Assembly: GCA_035353175.1 (NCBI GenBank)
Contig: DAOPZC010000101.1
Location: 1 to 11,615 of the forward strand
DNA: 11,615 nt
Direction: 5' to 3'
DNA from: DAOPZC01 sp035353175
GTDB taxonomy: Bacteria; Verrucomicrobiota; Kiritimatiellia; RFP12; UBA1067
Shown here: positions 6,780-11,615 of the stretch, in pieces
Layout: each line of letters starts with the position of its first letter
How positions within the stretch are numbered: position 1 is the stretch's first letter
Made by a program: the position numbers and the translations under genes
Notes under the pieces: generated by a model
The model's database searches: none
The model's input: the letters and a program-made list of their open reading frames with translations, nothing else
Told to the model about the DNA's origin: nothing

Positions 6780-6860
6780 TTACCTCGTTGTGCCGCCCGA
6801 GCGCGGACGGCGTTGTTCTCGTTTCGGATGGTCGTCTTCGTCGGAACGCCTGTGGCTCAT
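6780..6860 (-). CDS. 26-residue highly charged small ORF between the attenuator and leuA
   Basis: An ATG at 6860 is preceded by a textbook ribosome binding site (GGAGGTG, 6866-6872, 7 bases of spacing), one of the best in the window. The 26 codons end in a TAA that overlaps the leuA ribosome binding site (ACG AGG TAA), 5 bases before the leuA ATG. The product starts MSHRRSDEDDHPKREQRR and is almost entirely Arg, Asp, Glu, Lys and polar residues; it has no hydrophobic core, signal or Leu codon. Ribosomes ending here would be well placed to start on leuA, so translational coupling is likely. It resembles no family I know. It may matter as an act of translation rather than as a protein. It is not in frame with leuA, so it is not an N-terminal extension. 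Confidence 0.5.
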   Translation of the reverse strand: MSHRRSDEDDHPKREQRRPRSGGTTR

Positions 6861-6876
6861 CGCATCACCTCCGGGG

Positions 6877-6921
6877 AAAACAAAAACTCCCGCGGAATCT
6901 GTTCGATGTCCCACGGGAGTT
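6877..6921 (-). terminator. Attenuator terminator in the leuA leader
   Basis: On the minus strand AACTCCCGTGG (6911-6921) pairs with CCGCGGGAGTT (6885-6895), 11 bp with one G-U pair and a 15-base loop, followed by TTTTTGTTTT. It lies upstream of leuA and after the leader peptide stop, so it would stop transcription before the gene unless the alternative pairing forms. Confidence 0.85.
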
Positions 6922-6969
6922 CTGTCCTTGCGTTTGTGCTTCTGAACCTACACGACAAGAATCCCGTGG
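6911..6969 (-). promoter_or_regulatory. Antiterminator pairing of the leuA attenuator
   Basis: The minus-strand segment CCACGGGATTCTTGTC (6954-6969), inside leader codons 20-25, is complementary to GACAGAACTCCCGTGG (6911-6926): 8 bp, then 4 bp, then 3 bp with one unpaired base on each side. The second segment contains the whole 5' arm of the terminator apart from nothing essential being left free, so the two structures exclude each other. A ribosome held at the earlier Leu codons (10, 12, 15) would leave the first segment free and favour this antiterminator. A ribosome that reaches the stop codon would cover it and allow termination. Confidence 0.75.
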
Positions 6970-7028
6970 CCGCTAAGCAGCCAAAGGCCGGTAAGTCGAA
7001 GCGCAAACACTTGATAGGCACAATTCAT
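6948..7028 (-). CDS. Leu-rich leader peptide of the leuA attenuator
   Basis: A 26-codon frame from ATG (7028) to TAG (6948-6950) lies directly before the attenuator terminator. It holds six Leu codons (residues 10, 12, 15, 17, 18, 24), three Val and one Ile, ending GILVV. Five of the six Leu codons are CTT; the flanking genes mostly use CTG and CTC, so these look chosen to slow translation. The peptide begins MNCAYQVFALR and would be a control element rather than a working protein. Its 3' third forms one arm of the antiterminator, so leader translation and RNA folding are physically linked. Ile and Val codons 23, 25 and 26 lie within that arm, where a stalled ribosome would block it; this predicts response to Leu rather than Ile or Val. 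The ribosome binding site is weak (CTGAAAACG), the main doubt. I call it leuL-like by function only. Confidence 0.72.
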   Translation of the reverse strand: MNCAYQVFALRLTGLWLLSGHGILVV

Positions 7029-7101
7029 CGTTTTCAGTATTTCATAATTCGGCAACGGGACGCAAGCGGTTTCCGCGACCGCCCCGATTTTTCGCGCGGC
7101 C

Positions 7102-7130
7102 TTGACTTGGCAACCTTTTTTTGTTCATAT
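7102..7130 (+). promoter_or_regulatory. Possible zwf promoter
   Basis: TTGACT (7102-7107) and TCATAT (7125-7130) are 17 bases apart. The -35 box is good and the -10 box is poor. It points toward zwf and would give a leader of about 125 bases before the chosen start. The region 7029-7264 must also hold the promoter for the leuA leader on the other strand, which I could not identify. Confidence 0.35.
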
Positions 7131-7264
7131 CTCGATGTGAGTAAATGATATGCCATTCTGTGTTGACGATCCTTCTATTGGCAACGCCGAACGATTTGCG
7201 GCCACGGGCCAACGCCTCACCGTCCATCAAAAAGAAAAAACTCAACTCCAACCCGGGATCCCCC

Positions 7265-8761
7265 ATGTCGACCAAGCACGCCCCAGCACGTTTCTGCCTG
7301 GAAGTCTCGCCCGCGCCCTGCGTGCTGGTCCTCTTCGGCGGCACCGGCGATCTCACCCGCCGCAAGCTCATTCCCTCGCTGTTCCAGCTCCATGCGCGCG
7401 ATCTGTTGCACGCCACCTCACGCATCGTCGGATGCGGGCGTTCCAAGCACGACGCAGAATCGTTCCGCGAACTGGTCGCCAGCGCGCTGCCGCAGGCTCC
7501 GGCGCACCTGCGCGAAACCTTTCTGGCGCGCTTCAGCTATGTGCGCGTCGAGGACGACCCCGATTCGTTCACCCGGCTCGCCGCCCATCTCGGCGCCCTC
7601 GACGCCCTCGAAACGCCGGCCCCCTTCAACCGGCTCTACTACCTGGCCCTGCCCCCTGATTCATGCCAACCGGTCACCGCACGACTCGCGGAAGCGGGCC
7701 TGCTTGACGAGTCCGCCGCCCTCGGCGCCTGGCGGCATCTGATACTGGAGAAGCCGTTCGGCACCGACACGTCCTCGGCGGCCGCGCTGAACAGGTTCCT
7801 GGGACGCTATGTCCGCGAGGATCAGCTTTTCCGCATCGACCATTACCTCGGCAAGGAGACGGTCCAGAACCTGCTGATCCTGCGTTTCGCCAACATTCTC
7901 TTCGACCCGGTCTGGAACGCACGGCACGTGGACCACGTCCAGATCACGGTCGCCGAGACGCTCGGCATCGAACATCGCGCCAGCTATTACGAGCAGACGG
8001 GGCTCCTGCGCGACATGTTTCAGAACCACCTGCTCGAAATGCTCGCTCTGACCGCCATGGAGGCCCCGTCCGAATTCTCCGCCGACGCGATCCACAAGGA
8101 AAAACTCGCGCTGATCCGCGCCATCCGCGCTTTCCCTGCCGACGCCCTTCACACCTGCATCGTGAGGGGGCAGTATGCCGCCGGCAACGGTCTCGCCGCC
8201 TATCGGGCAGAGCCCGGAGTAGGGCCGGAATCCGCCGTCGAAACCTACGTGGCGGCGAAACTCTGGATCGACACCCCGCGCTGGCGCGGCGTTCCTTTCT
8301 ACCTGCGGTCCGGCAAACGCCTCGCGGCACGGTCCAGCACGATCACGCTGGTCTTCAAGCCCACGCGACACGCCCTCTTCGGCGCCTGCGAACCGGATGT
8401 CCTCATTCTGAAAGTGCATCCCGACGAAGGCATGAGCCTGAATCTCCAAGCCAAACGGCCCGGACCGAAACTGTGTCTGGGTGAGCTGCCGCTGGCCTTC
8501 AACTATGCGGACCTTGGCGCCGAGCTCGACGCGCCCGACGCCTACGCGCGGCTGCTGCTCGACGCCATGCTGCACGACCACACGCTGTTCGTGCGCAACG
8601 AAACGATCGCCGCGGCTTGGCGGCTTTTCACGCCCGTCCTGCAAACCTGGCTCGACACCCCGGACGCGTGCCCGCTCCAGCCCTATCCCGCAGGCTCAGA
8701 CGGCCCGGACGCCGCCTCGGACCTGCTCGCCCGCGACGGACGCGCGTGGTGGCCCGTGTGA
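7265..8761 (+). CDS. zwf: Glucose-6-phosphate 1-dehydrogenase
   Basis: The enzyme oxidises glucose 6-phosphate to 6-phosphogluconolactone with NAD(P)+, opening the oxidative pentose phosphate pathway in the cytoplasm. The 498-residue product has the Rossmann dinucleotide loop FGGTGDLTRRKL (24-35), EKPFG (162-166), the active-site signature RIDHYLGKE (190-198) with its catalytic-site His193, and the LRDMFQNH block (248-255) carrying the second conserved His. The C-terminal G6PD domain includes VPFYLRSGKRL (343-353). Length is normal for the family. The ATG at 7265 is used because homology starts soon after it; an in-frame ATG at 7145 would add 40 residues with no family match. Neither start has a strong ribosome binding site (GGGA before 7265). 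No 6-phosphogluconolactonase or 6-phosphogluconate dehydrogenase gene is adjacent. It diverges from the leuA leader and converges on the PNPOx-like gene. Confidence 0.95.
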   Translation: MSTKHAPARFCLEVSPAPCVLVLFGGTGDLTRRKLIPSLFQLHARDLLHATSRIVGCGRSKHDAESFRELVASALPQAPAHLRETFLARFSYVRVEDDPDSFTRLAAHLGALDALETPAPFNRLYYLALPPDSCQPVTARLAEAGLLDESAALGAWRHLILEKPFGTDTSSAAALNRFLGRYVREDQLFRIDHYLGKETVQNLLILRFANILFDPVWNARHVDHVQITVAETLGIEHRASYYEQTGLLRDMFQNHLLEMLALTAMEAPSEFSADAIHKEKLALIRAIRAFPADALHTCIVRGQYAAGNGLAAYRAEPGVGPESAVETYVAAKLWIDTPRWRGVPFYLRSGKRLAARSSTITLVFKPTRHALFGACEPDVLILKVHPDEGMSLNLQAKRPGPKLCLGELPLAFNYADLGAELDAPDAYARLLLDAMLHDHTLFVRNETIAAAWRLFTPVLQTWLDTPDACPLQPYPAGSDGPDAASDLLARDGRAWWPV

Positions 8762-8779
8762 CGTGACGCGGCCGAAGCC

Positions 8780-9313
8780 TCACTTCGTGAAGATTTTGGT
8801 TTTCGCCTGGCCCCCCTTCATGGGGAAAATGCCGATCATCTCGGGGTCCACACAAAAAACCGCCAGGTTATCTTTAAAGTTTTTACCGAAGGAGGGGAAC
8901 GACTCCAGCACCTTGGCCTTCACCGCCTCGTCCTTGCACAGCGCCGCCACGCCCTTATACCTCAGATAGGCGCTGCCGTCGGCCGCCGTCCGCGAAACCT
9001 CGATCTTCGGATTCTTCAGCAGTTGCCCGTACACCTCCTTCGTCGCCGAGGTCACGAACAGCAACTTGTTGTCCAGAACAAACGTATACTTGATCGGACG
9101 GACCCGGGCGCCGTCGCCGTCGCGCGTCGCCAGATAGAAATGGCCGGCCTTCTCCAAGAACGCCGCCACGTCCTGCATGAAGACGTCCTGCTTGTCAGCG
9201 CCGTCCTTCAAGAGCACATAACTCTTCACCTCCAAAGTCTCCGTCTGTTTCGGCGCCTCCTGACAAACGCCGACTAACGCCGGAACCACCAACGACAGCA
9301 ACATTTTCCGCAT
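8780..9313 (-). CDS. Secreted PNPOx-like split-barrel protein
   Basis: Residues about 44-165 of this 177-residue protein fit the pyridoxamine 5'-phosphate oxidase-like FMN-binding split barrel: VAAFLEKAGHFYLAT, then ARVRPIKY, then KLLFVTSATKEVYGQLLKNPKIEVS, then YLRYKGVA, and a final strand VFCVDPEMIGIF. Family members bind FMN, F420 or haem-related cofactors; the reaction here cannot be named, and it is not the PdxH enzyme of vitamin B6 synthesis. Unusually it begins with a signal-like segment: MRK, a hydrophobic stretch LLSLVVPALVGV and Cys17, suggesting export or lipid anchoring although VGVC is a poor lipobox. The start is secure, since AGGAGG lies 5 bases upstream (9319-9324). The stop is 18 bases from the convergent zwf stop, with no obvious terminator between. 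Confidence 0.82.
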   Translation of the reverse strand: MRKMLLSLVVPALVGVCQEAPKQTETLEVKSYVLLKDGADKQDVFMQDVAAFLEKAGHFYLATRDGDGARVRPIKYTFVLDNKLLFVTSATKEVYGQLLKNPKIEVSRTAADGSAYLRYKGVAALCKDEAVKAKVLESFPSFGKNFKDNLAVFCVDPEMIGIFPMKGGQAKTKIFTK

Positions 9314-9436
9314 GAAAACCTCCTTTTATGAATAATTGTCGGGAACAGTTTAAACCTGTTTTTTTAGAATGCAATCCGTAAAAACGGGCAGGCCTTGGGC
9401 GCAGGAACGCCGCGCGCCACCCCGCCGAATCCGGGT

Positions 9437-9465
9437 TTGACACCACCGGCGCTTTGGATTAGTCT
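9437..9465 (+). promoter_or_regulatory. Sigma70-type promoter of nagB
   Basis: A perfect TTGACA (9437-9442) is followed after 17 bases by TAGTCT (9460-9465). Transcription would start about 25 bases before the nagB ATG, just ahead of its TAGGAG ribosome binding site (9486-9491). No amino-sugar regulator site was recognised. Confidence 0.65.
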
Positions 9466-9497
9466 ATGCGCCACTCATCGATCATTAGGAGCACATC

Positions 9498-10265
9498 ATG
9501 GAAGTGATTATTTGTCAGAGCGCCGAAGAAGCCAGTCAGCTGGCGGGAGCGCGCATAAACAACGCCGTCCGCAACAATCCCGCAACCGTTCTCGGCCTCG
9601 CGACCGGCAGTACCCCCCTGTTGCTTTACAAGGAGTTGATCAAGGCCTGTCAGTCCGGCCTCGATTTTAGCCGCGTCCGCACCTTCAACCTCGACGAGTA
9701 CTACGGCATCTCGCCCGAGCACCCGCAGTCGTACCGCAAGTTCATGAACGACCATCTGTTCACGAAACTGAACATCGACCTGAAGAACACGCGTGTCCCG
9801 GACGGCCTCACCCGCGACGTGCCGGCCCACTGCGCCGCCTACGAGGCCGCGATGAAGGCCGCGGGGGGCATCGACATCCAAGTGTTGGGCATCGGCAGCG
9901 ACGGCCACATCGGCTTCAACGAGCCGTCTTCCTCGCTGGCCTCGCGCACGCGCCTCGTCACCCTCACGCAGCAGACCGTCAGCGACAATGCCCGCTTTTT
10001 CGCGACCGCCGACGAGGTGCCGCGCTACGCCCTGTCCATGGGCGTCGGCACGATCCTTGAATCCAAGAAATGCCTCATGCTCTGCTTCGGCGCGAACAAG
10101 GCCAAAGCCGTCAAAGGCGCGATCGAAGGCGGAATCTCGCAGTTCAACCCCGCCTCGGCGCTCCAGATGCATCCCGACACGACGGTCTATCTGGATGAGG
10201 CCGCCGCCGCGGACCTGCAGTTGAAGGACTACTACCGCTGGGCCGCCGCCAATCAGCCTCTGTAA
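9498..10265 (+). CDS. nagB: Glucosamine-6-phosphate deaminase
   Basis: NagB converts glucosamine 6-phosphate to fructose 6-phosphate and ammonia, feeding amino sugars from chitin, peptidoglycan or host mucin into glycolysis. The 255-residue product carries the phosphate loop LGLATGSTP (32-40), the catalytic Asp66 in FNLDEYYG, the SYRKFMNDHLF block (78-88), and GIGSDGHIGFNEP (131-143) with the active-site Asp135, His137 and Glu142. The sugar-ring-opening His and its acidic partners are therefore all present. MGVGTIL (181-187) is another family signature. Length is close to the E. coli enzyme (266); the C-terminus is slightly shorter. The start is supported by AGGAG 7 bases upstream. nagA and a transporter are not adjacent. 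The 6-phosphogluconolactonase family is a related fold but lacks the LDEYYG and GHIGFNEP pattern. Confidence 0.95.
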   Translation: MEVIICQSAEEASQLAGARINNAVRNNPATVLGLATGSTPLLLYKELIKACQSGLDFSRVRTFNLDEYYGISPEHPQSYRKFMNDHLFTKLNIDLKNTRVPDGLTRDVPAHCAAYEAAMKAAGGIDIQVLGIGSDGHIGFNEPSSSLASRTRLVTLTQQTVSDNARFFATADEVPRYALSMGVGTILESKKCLMLCFGANKAKAVKGAIEGGISQFNPASALQMHPDTTVYLDEAAAADLQLKDYYRWAAANQPL

Positions 10266-10313
10266 AAAACCGGCCAGGGAGGCCTCCCCGGAGCGTCTTC
10301 TTCACGTCCGGGG
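10264..10313. terminator. Inverted repeats between nagB and the oxidoreductase, possible terminator
   Basis: A 12-bp palindrome GGGAGGCCTCCC (10277-10288) partly overlaps a hairpin CCCCGGA/TCCGGGG (10286-10292 with 10307-10313), extended by CGT/ACG past one bulged base. A run of six A at 10264-10269 becomes T6 on the minus strand, about 16 bases past the hairpin. Best suited to ending transcription from the right-hand gene on the minus strand; on the plus strand no T-run follows. Confidence 0.45.
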
Positions 10314-10370
10314 ATGCCCGTCCCGCCTTTCAATCAGACAGCCGCCACACGGGAAAGAAGCGGTTTTGGC

Positions 10371-11615
10371 TCACACCTCCAGCGTCCACGGGCCGCGCAT
10401 GTTCGGCACAAGCAATTTGTCCGCCTCGGCGTCGCCCACGAAACGGTCTTTCGGCGCGTCCCATTTCAGGCTCGACCGCCCCAGACGCATGCCGACGTGC
10501 GCCAGCACCGCCGGCATCACCGACGAAAATCCCGCGGTGACCGGCGAAATGTTCTGCCCGCCGGTGTAGATGTTTTCGATGAAGTTCTTCTCCTGCTGTC
10601 CGCTGCGGATCAGCTTGATCTCGTCGTCGCGGATTTTCTCGCGGATCAGCTCAGGAGGGGTGGTCTCGAGTTTGCCGTTCGTGACATAGATCTCCTTGCC
10701 GCCTTCGCCGAAGAAGTGGCACCCGTACTTGTACTGCGACGAGACGAACACGCGCACGCCGTCGGCGTAGACGATCTCGAAGGTGAAAGGCTCCGCCAAG
10801 GTGTTGTAGAGGTCGGTGAGCGGCGGCAACCTCCCCGTGATGTTCTCGATGGCAACCGGAGCGACCCCGTCCTTGTCCAGCGCCCACTGCATGATGTCGA
10901 GCTGGTGTGCCGCAAAATCGGTCAGCATGCCGCACGAATAGTCGAGGTTGTAGCGCCACTGCATCGGATGGTGGATTTTCGGCGTGAACTTGCGCAGCGG
11001 CGCAGGGCCCAGCCACATGTCGAAATCCACATACGGCGGCGGCGTCTCCAAAGGCGTCTCGCTCAACTGCTCCGGCGTCTTGCCGAAGGTGGCATGGCCC
11101 TTGTTCAGGCCCACCTCCACGCGCTGCAGCTTGCCGATCCGGCCGTTCCGCACGAACTCGCACGCCATGCGGAAGTAGTCGTTCGAGCGCGACTGCGCGC
11201 CGGTCTGGAAGGTGATCCCGGCTTTCTTCACCGCATTCACCATGGCGCGTCCCTCCGTCACGGTCAGGTAGAGTGGCTTCTGCCCGTAGATGTGTTTGCC
11301 GCATTTCGCGGCCCAGACTGTATGCAGCGCATGCCAGTGATCCGGCGTGCTGATGCACACCGCGTCAAGATCCTTGTCGTCCAGCATCTCGCGGAAGTCC
11401 CGGAACACCTTGCAGCCGTTGTAATGCGCGTTGCCGGTCTTCTCCCCGTAAAAGCCGTTCACCTTCCGCCGCCCCGGCTCGCGGCCGCCCACGCGCTCCG
11501 CTTTATAGCCGTAGAGGGGGCCTTCGGAAACGGGATCGCACACGGACACGACCTGCACGCGGTCGTTGTTGAGGAAGTTGCCGATGTTGTCCTGCGCCAT
11601 GGTGCCGTAGCCCAG
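10371..11615 (-). CDS. GFO/IDH/MocA-family oxidoreductase (partial, 5' end beyond the window)
   Basis: The frame is open to the right edge, so the true start lies outside; 414 codons are visible. The first residues (LGYGTMAQDN) are the end of the Rossmann GxGxxG region, so only a short N-terminus, perhaps with a Tat signal as in many relatives, is missing. The dinucleotide-binding part continues with VVSVCDP and ICISTPDHWHALHTVWAAKCGKH-type strands (written here in short as STPDHWHA and AAKCGKHIY). The EKP motif, which carries the catalytic-site Lys, reads GQKPLYLT. FQTGAQSRSNDYFRMA and the later HQLDIMQWAL belong to the C-terminal substrate domain. Such enzymes oxidise or reduce sugars, inositols or glycans with NAD(P); the substrate is unknown. 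The ATG at 11600 is internal to the conserved fold and is not the start. Confidence 0.87.
   Translation of the reverse strand: MGYGTMAQDNIGNFLNNDRVQVVSVCDPVSEGPLYGYKAERVGGREPGRRKVNGFYGEKTGNAHYNGCKVFRDFREMLDDKDLDAVCISTPDHWHALHTVWAAKCGKHIYGQKPLYLTVTEGRAMVNAVKKAGITFQTGAQSRSNDYFRMACEFVRNGRIGKLQRVEVGLNKGHATFGKTPEQLSETPLETPPPYVDFDMWLGPAPLRKFTPKIHHPMQWRYNLDYSCGMLTDFAAHQLDIMQWALDKDGVAPVAIENITGRLPPLTDLYNTLAEPFTFEIVYADGVRVFVSSQYKYGCHFFGEGGKEIYVTNGKLETTPPELIREKIRDDEIKLIRSGQQEKNFIENIYTGGQNISPVTAGFSSVMPAVLAHVGMRLGRSSLKWDAPKDRFVGDAEADKLLVPNMRGPWTLEV

Noticed and set aside
5335..6945. 536-aa plus-strand frame opposite leuA
   Set aside because: It is Arg/His/Asp-rich, matches no family, and lies opposite a fully conserved LeuA; a GC-rich shadow frame.
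6880..6960. T-box riboswitch upstream of leuA
   Set aside because: A CCGTGGGAC...CCGCGGG stretch looks superficially similar, but the conserved T-box sequence and specifier stem are missing, and the leader peptide pairing explains the structure better.
7042..7128. 28-aa basic ORF on the minus strand just upstream of the leu leader
   Set aside because: Weak ribosome binding site, overlap with the likely zwf promoter, and no branched-chain codon cluster. It cannot be excluded as part of the leader but has no support.
7029..7150. Promoter for the leuA leader on the minus strand
   Set aside because: TATGAA and TACTGA candidates have no -35 box at proper spacing; none was good enough to list.
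7145..7264. 40-residue N-terminal extension of zwf from the ATG at 7145
   Set aside because: The extension has no family match and no better ribosome binding site; homology begins after the ATG at 7265.
8762..8779. Terminator between zwf and the PNPOx-like gene
   Set aside because: Only a TCAC-TTC-GTGA mini-repeat extending into the coding end was found, with no T-run.
1..11615. tRNA, rRNA, CRISPR array, insertion sequence or replication origin
   Set aside because: No cloverleaf, repeated spacer pattern, transposase frame or origin-like box cluster was seen on either strand.

Overview
The window is GC-rich bacterial chromosome. Housekeeping genes (pnp, ruvC, leuA, zwf, nagB) sit beside a Tat-exported amidohydrolase, a Cys-less purF paralogue of the kind seen in Bacteroidota and other anaerobes, and a GFO/IDH/MocA oxidoreductase of the type abundant in Planctomycetota-Verrucomicrobiota-Kiritimatiellota genomes. 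I infer an uncultured PVC-group or similar anaerobic heterotroph, but no feature here fixes the taxonomy.

Layout. Bases 1-171 are the 3' end of pnp, closed by a perfect intrinsic terminator. Bases 230-1180 are an AT-richer accessory patch with a good sigma70-type promoter, a truncated RhuM-family gene, and a second short gene that looks like the start of a KAP-type P-loop NTPase cut off at its Walker A region. ruvC follows, with a 16-bp perfect palindrome just upstream. An amidohydrolase (COG3618-like, minus strand) diverges from a NIF3/YbgI gene. NIF3 converges on a purF paralogue, and the two stop codons share one TTAA. leuA (minus) comes next, with its own terminator, and diverges from zwf. 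zwf converges on an exported PNPOx-like split-barrel protein. nagB has a well-formed promoter and converges, across inverted repeats, on an oxidoreductase that runs off the right edge.

The most notable element is the leuA leader (about 6877-7028, minus strand). A 26-codon open frame contains six Leu codons, five of them CTT, which is unusual in this GC-rich context. It is followed by an intrinsic terminator. The last third of the leader ORF can pair through 15 bp (two single-base bulges) with the 5' arm of the terminator. This is a complete ribosome-mediated transcription attenuator whose geometry predicts Leu-specific sensing. Between attenuator and leuA lies a second, strongly SD-preceded 26-aa ORF that is highly charged and looks translationally coupled to leuA.

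Functionally the window covers RNA turnover (pnp), recombination (ruvC), purine synthesis or a purF-derived role, leucine synthesis, the oxidative pentose phosphate entry step (zwf) and amino-sugar catabolism (nagB). Most genes are single transcription units in convergent or divergent pairs rather than one operon. I saw no tRNA, rRNA, CRISPR array, or insertion sequence with recognisable ends.
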